Shown here in pieces: positions 39,298 through 49,498 of a stretch of DNA of 64,000 nucleotides (its first letter is position 1; the number at the start of each line of letters is the position of its first letter). The notes below the pieces were generated by a model that was given only the letters and a program-made list of their open reading frames with translations, ran no database searches and was not told where the DNA came from. The stretch is from Pseudomonadota bacterium. Its GTDB lineage: Bacteria; Pseudomonadota; Gammaproteobacteria; Pseudomonadales; Oleiphilaceae. Position numbers and translations under genes: made by a program. The DNA lies in assembly GCA_023430625.1 (NCBI GenBank), contig JAEZAA010000175.1, positions 1 to 64,000 on the forward strand, given 5' to 3'.

Positions 39298-41556
39298 TCA
39301 ATGTCCTTCAACAGCAGTCTTGCCTTCAACGCTCAGGCGGATACCGACCTTCTGCGCCAACTCCACGAAATTGGGGAATGAGGTGGCCACGTTGGCGCAG
39401 TCGCGGATCATGATCTCGCCTTTGGCACGCAGGGAGGCAATGGCAAAAGACATGGCAATCCGGTGGTCGCCATGGCTGTGAATTTCACCGCCGCCCATGG
39501 TTGCACCCTGGATCACAATGCCGTCAGGCTTGACCTCCGTTGCAACCCCCAGCGCCGCCAAGCCATCGGCCATCACCTGGATCCGGTCACTCTCCTTGAC
39601 CCGCAGCTCCTCGGCGCCGGACAGCACGGTCGTACCTTCGGCACAGACCGCCGCGATAAAGAGCGCAGGAAACTCATCGATCGCCAGAGGAACCTGGTCC
39701 TCCGGGATATGAATGCCATGCAGCGGCGCATAACGAATACGGATATCCGCCACCGGCTCACCCCCGACTTCGCGCTCATTGCCCACTTCAATATCGGCTC
39801 CCATGAGACGAAGGATATTGATGATGCCCGTGCGTGTCGGATTGATGCCGACATGCTCCAGGGTGAGATCCGAGTCCGGGGTAATGGCCGCAGCAACCAT
39901 GAAGAAAGCCGCGGAGGAAATATCCGCAGGCACATCAATATGGGTGCCGGTAAGACGACCGCCACCACGTAGGCTGATGCGGTTGCCATCGACCTTCACT
40001 TCATAGCCGAATCCGCGCAGCATCCGCTCCGAGTGATCACGGGTTGGCGCAGGCTCGGTCACCGACGTCTCACCCTCGGCATACAGCCCAGCCAGCAACA
40101 GCGACGACTTCACCTGGGCACTGGCCATGGGCATGTCGTAATGGGTGCCTTTCAGCGGCTGACCGCCGAAAATGGTCATGGGTGGGCGTCCGCCCTCACC
40201 GGTTTCGATCTTCGCGCCCATCGTCCGCAAGGGCTTGGCCACCCGCTCCATGGGACGCTTGGACAAGGACTCATCACCCGTCAGCACACTGTCGAACGGC
40301 TGGCCTGAGAGCAATCCGGCCAGCAGACGCATGGAGGTGCCCGAGTTACCGAGATACAAGGCACCCGGCGCCGGCTTCAGGCCGTGCAGTCCCTTGCCAT
40401 GAATACGGACATTGCCCTGGTCCGGTCCCTCGATCACGATGCCCATGTCGCGAAACGCCTGCAAGGTCGCCAGGCTGTCTTCGCCCTCCAGAAACCCTTC
40501 GACTTCGGTCACGCCCTCAGCAAGAGAGCCGAGCATGATGGAACGGTGGGAGATGGATTTGTCACCCGGTACCCGGATGCGCCCCTGCACCGAACCACCG
40601 GGTTGCAGGCGATAGCTCACGTTTCGAGTATTCATAAGCGAGATGTAGGACTTTCCTTCGAGCATTTTGTTGAAGTGTTCGCGGGCCGCCTTGGCCCGTG
40701 TGAACACGCCCAGCAACATTTCGCCATCGCCTCGCTCAATGGCTTCACGCAGCTTAAGCAGATCATGCGTGAAATGGTCGAGCGCGCGTAGCGTAGCGTC
40801 TTGATTAGATAAAAAAATATCGTGCCACATGAGCGGGTCACTGGCCGCGATCCGGGTAAAGTCCCGAAAACCGCCAGCGGCATAGCGGAAGATTTCTAGG
40901 TTATCGTCTTCACCCGCCAGGGTATGCACCAGAGAGAATGCGATCAGGTGAGGCAGATGACTGGTGCACGCCAGCACCTCGTCGTGGCGCCGGGCGTCCA
41001 TCTGGAGGACCTCGGCGCCCGTTGCCTGCCACATGCGGGTGACCAGGGCATTTGCCTTGGCATCCGTGGTGGGCTCTGGCGTCAGGATAACCTTGTGTTT
41101 GCGAAACAGTTGATCATTGGCAGCGGTAACACCGCTTTTCTCCGAACCTGCAATGGGATGCCCGGGCACTACGAGTGGCGGCAGCGTTCCATATACCGAC
41201 CGCTCCGCATCGACAAATGAGCCTTTGACGCTGCCGACATCGGTCAAGACCGCATTCGCCGGCGCCAGCGCCTTAATCTCACGCAGCACGGTCTCCACGG
41301 CCCGTACCGGCACAGCCAGAACGATCAGATCAGCGCCGTCCACGGCGGCCTGCAGAGAATCCGCGGCCTGGTCGATAATGCCGAGCTCACAGCCCTTGTC
41401 CGCATCCCCCGGTCGACGGTCGTAGCCGACCACCACCTGGGCAAAGCGACTTGCCTTCAACGCTTTCGCCAACGATCCGCCAATCAGTCCGAGGCCGATG
41501 ACAGCAAGTCTGCGAACCTGCGGTTGATCGAAGCAAAACGGCAGGGGCTGGCTCAT
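39298..41556 (-). CDS. tyrA-aroA: Fused prephenate dehydrogenase / EPSP synthase
   Basis: 752 residues. The N-terminal part (about 1-300) is prephenate dehydrogenase with NAD motif GLGLIGGSL; the C-terminal part (about 310-752) is 3-phosphoshikimate 1-carboxyvinyltransferase with [20 protein letters not shown] and [13 protein letters not shown]. This fusion is a known feature of Pseudomonas and relatives and joins tyrosine synthesis to the shikimate pathway. The TyrA part has no C-terminal ACT domain, so feedback control may be at the dehydrogenase site only. Confidence 0.97.
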   Translation of the reverse strand: MSQPLPFCFDQPQVRRLAVIGLGLIGGSLAKALKASRFAQVVVGYDRRPGDADKGCELGIIDQAADSLQAAVDGADLIVLAVPVRAVETVLREIKALAPANAVLTDVGSVKGSFVDAERSVYGTLPPLVVPGHPIAGSEKSGVTAANDQLFRKHKVILTPEPTTDAKANALVTRMWQATGAEVLQMDARRHDEVLACTSHLPHLIAFSLVHTLAGEDDNLEIFRYAAGGFRDFTRIAASDPLMWHDIFLSNQDATLRALDHFTHDLLKLREAIERGDGEMLLGVFTRAKAAREHFNKMLEGKSYISLMNTRNVSYRLQPGGSVQGRIRVPGDKSISHRSIMLGSLAEGVTEVEGFLEGEDSLATLQAFRDMGIVIEGPDQGNVRIHGKGLHGLKPAPGALYLGNSGTSMRLLAGLLSGQPFDSVLTGDESLSKRPMERVAKPLRTMGAKIETGEGGRPPMTIFGGQPLKGTHYDMPMASAQVKSSLLLAGLYAEGETSVTEPAPTRDHSERMLRGFGYEVKVDGNRISLRGGGRLTGTHIDVPADISSAAFFMVAAAITPDSDLTLEHVGINPTRTGIINILRLMGADIEVGNEREVGGEPVADIRIRYAPLHGIHIPEDQVPLAIDEFPALFIAAVCAEGTTVLSGAEELRVKESDRIQVMADGLAALGVATEVKPDGIVIQGATMGGGEIHSHGDHRIAMSFAIASLRAKGEIMIRDCANVATSFPNFVELAQKVGIRLSVEGKTAVEGH

Positions 41557-41559
41557 GCG

Positions 41560-42690
41560 TCAGGACTCACCCAGAACCTCGGCCAGCGCCCGCAGGAACA
41601 CCGCGTTTTCCGCCTGGGTGCCGACAGAAATCCGCAGGAACTGCGGCATTTCATAATTGGCGACCGGCCGCACGATCACGCCTTTACGCAGCAGAGCCTG
41701 GTAAATCGGCATGGCATCGCGACCGAGATTGACGCAGAGGAAGTTGCCCAGGGAGGGAACCCAAGACAGTCCCAGATCCCGCAGTCCGTCACAGATCTGC
41801 GCCATACCCTGACGATTCATGTCCACCGTCCGGCGCACGTACTCCTCGTCATCCAAGGCAGCCACGGCAGCGACCTGCGCCAGGCTGTCCACGTTGAACG
41901 GTTGGCGTACCCGATTGAGGATGTCGGCCACCTGGGGATTGGAGACCGCGTAGCCAACCCGCAACGCCGCCAGACCGTAGGCCTTGGAGAAGGTGCGCGA
42001 AACGATCAGGTTGGGATAGCGCGGCAGGTAGGAAAGCCCATCCGGGAATCCCTCCTGCTCCACATATTCCACATAGGCCTCATCCAGCACCACCAACACC
42101 CGCTCAGGTACTGCCTGCAGGAAGCGCTCAAGTGCCTGCGCATCAAACCAGGTGCCGGTCGGGTTATTGGGGTTGGCCAGGAAAATCAGCTTGGTATGTT
42201 CGGTCACAGCCCGCACCATCGCGTCCAGATCATGACCGAAATCCCGCGCCGGCGTCACCACCGCCCGGGCACCGATGGCCTGTGCCGCGATGGGATACAC
42301 CGCGAACGCGTGCTGGGAAAAAATGATTTCTGATTGTGAGTCCGCAAAGGCTCGGGCAATGATTTCCAGAATGTCGTTGGAGCCATTGCCCAGGGTGATC
42401 TGCTCGGGCCGCAGATTAAACCGTTGCGACAGCTTCTGCTTGAGCGCAAAGCCATTACCATCGGGATAGCGGGTCAGCTCCGGCAGGGCCCGCTGAATCG
42501 CCTCCAGCACCTTCGGGCTCGGGCCCAAGGGATTCTCGTTACTCGCCAGCTTGACGATGTTCTTGATTCCCAGCTCGCGCTCCAGCTCATCGACCGGCTT
42601 TCCCGGCACATAGGGCTGCAGCTTCTGCACGCCGGCTGTTGCCAACGCGTAGTAATCAACGCGACCCGCTTTTTCCGACCCTGCATTCAT
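41560..42690 (-). CDS. hisC: Histidinol-phosphate aminotransferase (aromatic aminotransferase context)
   Basis: 376 residues of the HisC family. The PLP lysine is in SRTFSKAYGLAALRVGY; LASNENPLGPS opens the fold and LANPNNPTGT follows. In this neighbourhood (between pheA and tyrA-aroA) the enzyme probably also transaminates aromatic keto acids, as proposed for HisC2 paralogues of Pseudomonas. It lies three bases upstream of the fused gene. Confidence 0.95.
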   Translation of the reverse strand: MNAGSEKAGRVDYYALATAGVQKLQPYVPGKPVDELERELGIKNIVKLASNENPLGPSPKVLEAIQRALPELTRYPDGNGFALKQKLSQRFNLRPEQITLGNGSNDILEIIARAFADSQSEIIFSQHAFAVYPIAAQAIGARAVVTPARDFGHDLDAMVRAVTEHTKLIFLANPNNPTGTWFDAQALERFLQAVPERVLVVLDEAYVEYVEQEGFPDGLSYLPRYPNLIVSRTFSKAYGLAALRVGYAVSNPQVADILNRVRQPFNVDSLAQVAAVAALDDEEYVRRTVDMNRQGMAQICDGLRDLGLSWVPSLGNFLCVNLGRDAMPIYQALLRKGVIVRPVANYEMPQFLRISVGTQAENAVFLRALAEVLGES

Positions 42691-42818
42691 ACTCTTTCAC
42701 CCAGCGTTATCTGTGTCACTAAGGGCTGATTTACCCTGACGCGCCCAGTGTGATGAATCTGTTCGATGCTCATGCATTCGAGGTTGTGTGGCTATGGTTC
42801 TTACAACATGCCCTGGCT

Positions 42819-43916
42819 TTACAACACACCCAAGGGATAGGATCCCAGCAGCTTCAACTCAACCGCGTTGCCACTGATCTCCTGTAGCGCCTGCTGCACG
42901 ACAGGGTCATCCACGTGACCTTCGAAATCGATGAAGAACACATAGGTCCAGGCGCCAGTCGGTGACGGCCGGGTTTCGATTCTGGTCAGACTGATACCCA
43001 GCCGGTGAAACGGTTCCAGCAACGAATACAGCGCACCGGGGCGGTTCTTGGTAGACACCAGGATCGAGGTCTTGTCATGCCCACTACGCCCTACCCGCTC
43101 GCGCCCAACGATGAGAAACCGAGTCGTATTGTCGGGACGGTCCTCGATATTGCGCGCAACCGCGGTCAAGCCATACTGCTCAGCGGCCATATCACCGGCA
43201 ATCGCCGCGGAGTCCGGTTCTTTTGCCGCGCGCCGCGCAGCCTCTGCGTTGCTGCTAACAGCAACCCGCTCGATCGTCGGCCAATGGGCGTCCAGCCACT
43301 GCCGGCATTGCCCCAGGGACTGCTGATGGGAATAGATCCGCTTGACCTTGCTCATGTCCACGCCAGGACCAACCAGCAGATGATGGTGGATCCGCAGTTG
43401 GACCTCGCCACAAATCTTCAGAGGCGACGTCAGGAACATGTCCAGGGTGTGATTGATCATGCCTTCGGTGGAGTTCTCGATAGGCGCCACACCGTATTGG
43501 GCCGCACCCGCCTCGACTTCCCGGAACACTTCGGCAATGGTCGCCACCGGCGCCGTATTCACCGAGTGGCCGAAATGCTTCAGCGCGGCCGCCTGGGTAA
43601 AGGTCCCGGCCGGTCCGAGAAATGAAATCCGCAACGGCTTTTCCAGTGCCAGGCAAGCCGACATGATTTCCCGGAACAGGCGAGCCATTTCTTCGTTGCT
43701 GAGCGGCCCCCGGTTACGCTCCATGACCCGGCGCAGCACCTGGGCCTCACGCTCGGGCCGATAGAACACGGCATCGGCTTCGCTCTTGTCCCGCAGCTTG
43801 ACCTCTGCCACCTGCTTGGCGCATTCGGCCCGTTCATTGATCAATTCCTGAATCTGCTCGTCCAGTTGATCGATTCGCTGGCGAAGCGCGCCAAGCGCGC
43901 TGGCTTCATCACTCAT
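42819..43916 (-). CDS. pheA: P-protein: chorismate mutase / prephenate dehydratase
   Basis: 365 residues: chorismate mutase AroQ type at about 1-95, prephenate dehydratase at 98-280 with the TRF motif (NTTRFLIVG), and a C-terminal ACT domain with the ESRP-like TRPSPTG. It makes phenylpyruvate and is normally inhibited by phenylalanine through the ACT domain. It is 16 bases downstream of serC. Confidence 0.96.
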   Translation of the reverse strand: MSDEASALGALRQRIDQLDEQIQELINERAECAKQVAEVKLRDKSEADAVFYRPEREAQVLRRVMERNRGPLSNEEMARLFREIMSACLALEKPLRISFLGPAGTFTQAAALKHFGHSVNTAPVATIAEVFREVEAGAAQYGVAPIENSTEGMINHTLDMFLTSPLKICGEVQLRIHHHLLVGPGVDMSKVKRIYSHQQSLGQCRQWLDAHWPTIERVAVSSNAEAARRAAKEPDSAAIAGDMAAEQYGLTAVARNIEDRPDNTTRFLIVGRERVGRSGHDKTSILVSTKNRPGALYSLLEPFHRLGISLTRIETRPSPTGAWTYVFFIDFEGHVDDPVVQQALQEISGNAVELKLLGSYPLGVL

Positions 43917-43932
43917 AACCGGCGCTCTCTTG

Positions 43933-45015
43933 CTATCCGCGGGTCTTTTCGAATTGACGCATGAAGTCGATCAGAACATCGACGCCCGCCTCAGGCATGG
44001 AGTTGTAGATGCTCGCCCGCATGCCACCCACAGAGCGGTGCCCTTGCAGGTTGACCAATCCAGCGGCCTCAGCTTCCGCCAGGAACTGGTTATTCAGCGC
44101 CTCGTCCCGCAGAGTGAAAGGAATGTTCATCCAAGAGCGGCAGCTGGGATCGATAGGGTTGTTGTAGAAATCACTGCCATCGATGGCCTGATACAGCTTC
44201 TCCGCCTTGCGCCGGTTTACCTCGGCGATGGCTTCCACACCACCCTGGCGCTTTAACCATTTGAACACCAGGCCCGCCAGGTACCAGGCGAACGTGGGCG
44301 GCGTGTTGTACATGGAGCCATTATCGGCCGCCACTTTGTAATCCATCATCACCGGCGTTTCCGGGCGCGCCTGGCCGATCAGATCCTCACGCACGATGAC
44401 AATGGTCAGGCCAGCCGGACCAATGTTCTTCTGGGCGCCTGCATAGATACAGCCAAACTTGCTCACATCCAGCGGACGCGACAACAGGTTCGACGACATA
44501 TCCGCAACCAATGGCACATCCCCTACCTCCGGGATGTATTGAAACTCCACACCACCGATGGTCTCGTTGGGGGTGTAATGGACGTACGCAGCGTTCGGAT
44601 CGAGATTCCACTGGGATTGCGCCGGAATAACGCGATAGTTCTCCGCTTTGGCGCTGGCCACCACATTGACCTCGGCATAGCGCCGGCCTTCATCGATCGC
44701 CTTGCGCGACCAGATTCCGGTGTCGATGTAATCTGCCTTGCCGCGACCGCGTAACAGATTCAACGGCACCATCGAGAACTGCGCGCTGGCCCCGCCCTGC
44801 AGGAACAGCACCTTGTAGTTGGACGGAATACCCAGCAGATCCCGGAAGTCCTGCTCGGCTTCCTCGGCGATCCCCACGAACTCGGCGCTGCGGTGACTCA
44901 TTTCCATCACCGACATACCCTTGTTACGCCAGTTCAGCAGTTCATCGCGGGCTTGCTCCAACACTTCGGCCGGCAACGCCGCCGGGCCCGAGCAGAAATT
45001 ATAGGATCGCGTCAT
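43933..45015 (-). CDS. serC: Phosphoserine aminotransferase
   Basis: 360 residues. The PLP lysine lies in YAGAQKNIGPAG, and FCSGPAALP opens the protein as usual. It converts 3-phosphohydroxypyruvate to phosphoserine and also serves pyridoxal phosphate synthesis. It stands 105 bases after gyrA on the same strand, with pheA directly behind. Confidence 0.97.
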   Translation of the reverse strand: MTRSYNFCSGPAALPAEVLEQARDELLNWRNKGMSVMEMSHRSAEFVGIAEEAEQDFRDLLGIPSNYKVLFLQGGASAQFSMVPLNLLRGRGKADYIDTGIWSRKAIDEGRRYAEVNVVASAKAENYRVIPAQSQWNLDPNAAYVHYTPNETIGGVEFQYIPEVGDVPLVADMSSNLLSRPLDVSKFGCIYAGAQKNIGPAGLTIVIVREDLIGQARPETPVMMDYKVAADNGSMYNTPPTFAWYLAGLVFKWLKRQGGVEAIAEVNRRKAEKLYQAIDGSDFYNNPIDPSCRSWMNIPFTLRDEALNNQFLAEAEAAGLVNLQGHRSVGGMRASIYNSMPEAGVDVLIDFMRQFEKTRG

Positions 45016-45120
45016 ACCAGCGGTTTCTCTCGCTATTTGTCTAACAATACGTTGTCGATCAGTGCGTCATCATGCGCTGCGCCCGGTTGCGCGCAGTGCA
45101 TTTAACTCAATCTCACGCAA

Positions 45121-47904
45121 TCAGTCTTCGGACGGTTCGCCCGCGTCGCCGCGCTCTACATCCGCCCCGTCGTCGCCTACGTCGAAGTCATCGTCCGCGG
45201 CCTCGACGCCATCCTCTGCACCAAGATCGCCAGGCTCAACGGAAGGCTCCTCAACCCGCTCAACCCCAACCAGCGCCTCTTCATCCGCCAGCTTGATCAG
45301 ACGTACGCCTTGGGTGTTCCGGCCTGTGATGGAGACTTCGTTGATGCGGGTGCGCACCAGGGTTCCCTGGCTGCTGATGAGCATCATTTCATCGCCTTCG
45401 ACGACTTGCAATGCGCCTACCAGCTTGCCGTTACGCTCGTTGATGACCATGGCGATCACGCCCTGGCCACCACGCCCGCGACGCGGGTACTCTTCCAGCA
45501 GTGTGCGCTTACCGTAACCACGTTCGGAGGCCGACAGAATCTGCACGCCCGGTTGCGGAATGATCATGGACACAAGGCGCTGCCCTTCCGGCAGCCTCAT
45601 GCCGCGCACACCACGGGCGCTCCGCCCCATGGGACGCACATGCTTTTCTTTGAACCGCAGCACCTTACCGCCATCGGAGAACAACATGACTTCCCGCGCG
45701 CCATCGGTGATGGCCGCGGAAATCAGGGTATCGCCCTCTTCCAGGCGCAATGCAATCAGACCATTGGAACGGGGACGGCTGAACTGCACCAGCGGCGTTT
45801 TCTTCACGGTTCCCTTGGCGGTGGCCATGAAAATGTATTCACCGGTCGGCGCATCATTGTCGTCGTCACTATCGACGTCGGCATCGTCACCGGAATCAAC
45901 ATCGGCCTCGACCAATTCACCTTCGATGGTGACGCCGTCGTTGTCCTCGATATCGTCCTCGCTACCCGCCCGTTGCTGCAATGCTTCGAGATCAACCGGC
46001 AGAATGGCCGTCACTCGCTCGTCTTCGCCCAGCGGCAGAATGTTCACCATCGGACGGCCGCGCGAACCACGGCTACCTTGCGGGATCTCGTAGACTTTCA
46101 GCCAGTAGACTTTGCCGCGATTGGTAAAGCAGAGAATGGTGTCGTGGGAGCTGGCGATCAGCAGCTTCTCAATGAAGTCTTCATCCTTGATCGCCGTGGC
46201 GCTCTTGCCACGCCCGCCACGATGCTGGGCCTGGTAGTCCTGCAGGGGCTGGGTCTTGGCATAACCACGGTGCGACAGGGTCACCACCACGCTCTCCTCG
46301 GGGATGAGGTCAGCGTACGTCAGGTCTTGCTTGGAGTTGACGATCTCGGTCCGGCGGGCATCGCCAAACTCACGACGCACCTCTTCAAGCTCCTCCCGGA
46401 TCACTTCCAGCAGGCGATCGGGGTTGTTCAGAATTTCCAGCAACTCTCCGATGGTTTCGATGATTTCCCGGTATTCCGCAATGATCTTGTCGGTCTCGAG
46501 GCCCGTCAGTTTCTGCAGACGCAGATCCAGAATCGCCTGGGCCTGATCTTCCGACAGATAGTAGCGGCCTTCGCGCAGACCAAACTGCGCTGGCAGATTC
46601 TGCGGCCGGCAGGCATCCTCGCCGGCACGCTCCAGCATGGCGGTGACAGGACCAGGCTCCCAGGACTGGGCCATCAGCTTCTCTTTGGCCTCTGCCCCAG
46701 ACGGCGACTGACGGATCAGCTCGATGATGGGGTCAATGTTGGCCAGCGCCACCGCCAGACCTTCCAGAATATGGCCCCGTTCACGCGCCTTGCGCAGTTC
46801 ATACAGGGTGCGCCGCGTCACTACTTCACGCCGGTGACGGATGAAAGCTTCCAATACCTGCTTGAGGTTCAGGACCTTCGGCTCGCCGTTGACCAGCGCC
46901 ACCATGTTGATGCCGAACACCGTTTCCATCTGGGTGTGGGCATACAGGTTGTTGGCCACCACTTCCGGCATATCGCCGCGACGCAGCTCAATCACCACGC
47001 GAATGCCTTCCTTGTTGGATTCATCGCGCAGCTCGGTAATGCCTTCGACTTTCTTCTCTTTCACCAGCTCGGCGATCTTTTCGATCAGACGCGCCTTGTT
47101 CACCTGATAAGGCAACTCGGTGATGACAATGCGCTCCTTGCCGGTCTTCTCGTCCTGCTCGACTTCGTAGCGCGCGCGGATATAGATCCGACCGCGACCG
47201 GTCCGATACGCCTCGATAATACCCGCACGGCCATTGATCACCGCCGCCGTGGGAAAATCCGGCCCCGGCACGTGCTGCATCAGTTCATCAATGGTGAGAT
47301 CGGGGTTGTCGATCAGCGCCAGCGTCGCGTCGATAATCTCGCCGAGGTTATGGGGCGGGATATTGGTGGCCATCCCCACCGCGATCCCGGACGAGCCGTT
47401 CACCAGCAGGTTGGGAATCCGGGTTGGCATGACGGCCGGGATCTGCTCGGTGCCGTCATAGTTGGGAACGAAGTCGACCGTTTCCTTATCCAGGTCCGCC
47501 AGCAGCGAGTGAGCCATCTTTTCCATGCGGATTTCGGTGTAACGCATGGCGGCAGCACTGTCGCCGTCGATGGAGCCGAAGTTGCCCTGACCGTCCACCA
47601 GGGTATAACGCAGCGAGAACGGCTGCGCCATCCGCACGATGGTGTCGTAAACCGCGGAGTCGCCGTGGGGGTGGTATTTACCGATCACATCACCGACGAC
47701 ACGGGCAGACTTCTTGTAAGGCTTGTTCCAGTCGTTGTTCAGCTCGCTCATGGCGAACAGCACACGGCGGTGTACCGGCTTGAGGCCATCGCGAACATCG
47801 GGCAATGCCCGGCCGACGATAACGCTCATCGCGTAATCCAGATACGACTGTTTTAGTTCTTCTTCAATATTGACCGGAACGATTTCTTTGGCTAACTCGC
47901 CCAT
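45121..47904 (-). CDS. gyrA: DNA gyrase subunit A
   Basis: 927 residues (E. coli 875). The catalytic tyrosine is Tyr122 (AAMRYTE). The quinolone-resistance region reads [10 protein letters not shown], with Ser83 and Asp87, the drug-sensitive E. coli residues. The C-terminal beta-pinwheel contains an acidic insert (about 640-680, [10 protein letters not shown] and [15 protein letters not shown]) also common in Pseudomonas-type GyrA, and the C-terminus is Glu/Asp rich. AGGAATC is upstream of the ATG. Confidence 0.98.
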   Translation of the reverse strand: MGELAKEIVPVNIEEELKQSYLDYAMSVIVGRALPDVRDGLKPVHRRVLFAMSELNNDWNKPYKKSARVVGDVIGKYHPHGDSAVYDTIVRMAQPFSLRYTLVDGQGNFGSIDGDSAAAMRYTEIRMEKMAHSLLADLDKETVDFVPNYDGTEQIPAVMPTRIPNLLVNGSSGIAVGMATNIPPHNLGEIIDATLALIDNPDLTIDELMQHVPGPDFPTAAVINGRAGIIEAYRTGRGRIYIRARYEVEQDEKTGKERIVITELPYQVNKARLIEKIAELVKEKKVEGITELRDESNKEGIRVVIELRRGDMPEVVANNLYAHTQMETVFGINMVALVNGEPKVLNLKQVLEAFIRHRREVVTRRTLYELRKARERGHILEGLAVALANIDPIIELIRQSPSGAEAKEKLMAQSWEPGPVTAMLERAGEDACRPQNLPAQFGLREGRYYLSEDQAQAILDLRLQKLTGLETDKIIAEYREIIETIGELLEILNNPDRLLEVIREELEEVRREFGDARRTEIVNSKQDLTYADLIPEESVVVTLSHRGYAKTQPLQDYQAQHRGGRGKSATAIKDEDFIEKLLIASSHDTILCFTNRGKVYWLKVYEIPQGSRGSRGRPMVNILPLGEDERVTAILPVDLEALQQRAGSEDDIEDNDGVTIEGELVEADVDSGDDADVDSDDDNDAPTGEYIFMATAKGTVKKTPLVQFSRPRSNGLIALRLEEGDTLISAAITDGAREVMLFSDGGKVLRFKEKHVRPMGRSARGVRGMRLPEGQRLVSMIIPQPGVQILSASERGYGKRTLLEEYPRRGRGGQGVIAMVINERNGKLVGALQVVEGDEMMLISSQGTLVRTRINEVSITGRNTQGVRLIKLADEEALVGVERVEEPSVEPGDLGAEDGVEAADDDFDVGDDGADVERGDAGEPSED

Positions 47905-48032
47905 GGATACAGATTCCTGTTAATACGCCATCTGACGGTGGTTCTACACAGTTCGCCCGTCGCCCTGTTCCCAAGGCACCCACTCGCTAAAAAGGGCATG
48001 ATTATAGCATGATCGCCCCAACGAGTGCTCCG

Positions 48033-48887
48033 TTAATCGAACACCACCGTCTTGTTCTCATGAACGATCACACGATCCTCGAGGTGATAACGCAGACCCC
48101 GCGCCAGCACGTTCTTTTCCACGTCGCGACCGAGGCGCACCAGGTCCTCCACCGTATCGCTGTGGCTCACTCGCACCACGTCCTGATCGATGATGGGACC
48201 CTCATCCAGATCTTGTGTCACGTAATGACAGGTGGCACCGATCAGCTTCACGCCCCGCAAGTGAGCCTGGTGATACGGCCGGGCACCTGCAAAGGACGGC
48301 AAGAAGCTGTGGTGGATATTGATGATGCGACCGGGATAGCGGGTGCAGAGATCGCTGGGAAGAATTTGCATGTAGCGAGCCAGCACGGTGACATCCGCCT
48401 GATAGTCCTCAAGCAGCTCGTGGATCTTGGCGAACGCCTCGGCCTTGTTGTCTTTGCTCACCGGCACGTGATGGAAGGGAATGTCGTGCCACTCCACCAT
48501 CCGGCGCAAATCCTCGTGGTTGGAAATCACCGCCACGATGTTGGCGTCCAGGTCATTGCTCTGCCAGCGGTGGAGAAGATCGGCCAGGCAGTGAGACTCC
48601 TTGCTCACCATCAGGACCACCCGCTTGCGCACCTGGGAATCCGCCACATGCCAGCGCATGCCGAACTCGCGCGCAATGGGCTCAAACGCGATCTTGAACG
48701 ACCCAAGATCGAAGGGAAGCGAACTGGCTTTCACCTCGTTGCGCATGAAGAACCAACCACTGACAGGGTCGGCGTGATGGCTGGCTTCAGTCAGCCATCC
48801 ATTATAGGTGGCCAGAAAGGTACTCACCTTGGCCACGATTCCTACCCGGTCGGGGCAGGCCATTACCAAACGATACGTATGCTCCAT
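48033..48887 (-). CDS. purU: Formyltetrahydrofolate deformylase
   Basis: 284 residues from the ATG at 48887: an N-terminal ACT domain (about 1-85) and a formyltransferase-like hydrolase domain with NIHHSFLPSF and GATCHYVT. It hydrolyses 10-formyl-THF to formate and THF, balancing one-carbon pools. A GTG start at 48902 is also possible. The family's usual start (MEHTYRLVMACPDRVG) favours the ATG. Confidence 0.95.
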   Translation of the reverse strand: MEHTYRLVMACPDRVGIVAKVSTFLATYNGWLTEASHHADPVSGWFFMRNEVKASSLPFDLGSFKIAFEPIAREFGMRWHVADSQVRKRVVLMVSKESHCLADLLHRWQSNDLDANIVAVISNHEDLRRMVEWHDIPFHHVPVSKDNKAEAFAKIHELLEDYQADVTVLARYMQILPSDLCTRYPGRIINIHHSFLPSFAGARPYHQAHLRGVKLIGATCHYVTQDLDEGPIIDQDVVRVSHSDTVEDLVRLGRDVEKNVLARGLRYHLEDRVIVHENKTVVFD

Positions 48888-49011
48888 GGGACGACCAGAC
48901 ACTCACATGTGAAAACTGCGCATCATACCGTGTTCACGCAGAGTCGAACAGAGAGCCGCCGGCAGCCCCTCGCATACCAATCCACCGCCCCGGAGGAACC
49001 CCCGCCAACCC

Positions 49012-49377
49012 TCAGGAGATCTCGGCCAGACTAGAAACCTTGGCATAGGTCGCATCGGTGCGTGCGGCCATGATAAAGTCATTTCGATGAAGCCCTTTGA
49101 TCTTATGAGTCCACCAGGTCACCGTAACCTTGCCCCACTCCGTCAAGATCGCGGGGTGATGCCCTTCCTGCTCGGCGACTTGGCCTACCCGGTTGGTAAA
49201 GGTCAGCGCCTCGGTAAAGTTGCCAAAGGAAAACACCCGCTCCAGCTGGCGCACGCCATTACGCTCGACAATCCGCCAGTCCGGCACTTTCGGCATCAGC
49301 GCCTTCAGCTCGTCGTCCGTAATCATGGGCGCGTCCGCTCGACAGGCTTCACAAATCTCATGCACCAAATCAGTCAT
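49012..49377 (-). CDS. phhB: 4a-hydroxytetrahydrobiopterin dehydratase
   Basis: 121 residues with the PCD signature EGHHPAI, TWWTH and LHRNDFIMA. It recycles the pterin cofactor of aromatic hydroxylases; no phenylalanine hydroxylase is seen in this window, so a moonlighting or general pterin role is possible. GGGAGGGAG lies just before the ATG at 49377; a longer frame exists without that support. Confidence 0.94.
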   Translation of the reverse strand: MTDLVHEICEACRADAPMITDDELKALMPKVPDWRIVERNGVRQLERVFSFGNFTEALTFTNRVGQVAEQEGHHPAILTEWGKVTVTWWTHKIKGLHRNDFIMAARTDATYAKVSSLAEIS

Positions 49378-49419
49378 GTTCACTCCCTCCCACCAACCAA
49401 ACCAGACAGGCATAACAAG

Positions 49420-49442
49420 ACAAGGCGCCTAGGGCGCCTTGT
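49420..49442 (-). terminator. Hairpin after fumarase
   Basis: ACAAGGCGCC and GGCGCCTTGT are perfect ten-base arms around TAG, 57 bases beyond the fumarase stop. The T-tract is short. Confidence 0.65.
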
Positions 49443-49498
49443 TGTATCTTACTGTTAAAACCTTGCTCTTAAAGGTTCTGACGGCTGACTCAGACCAG

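Noticed and set aside
45310..47856. An 848-codon open frame antisense to gyrA
   Set aside because: It is His/Gln-rich and lies wholly inside gyrA on the opposite strand; long antisense frames are a by-product of GC-rich codon bias.
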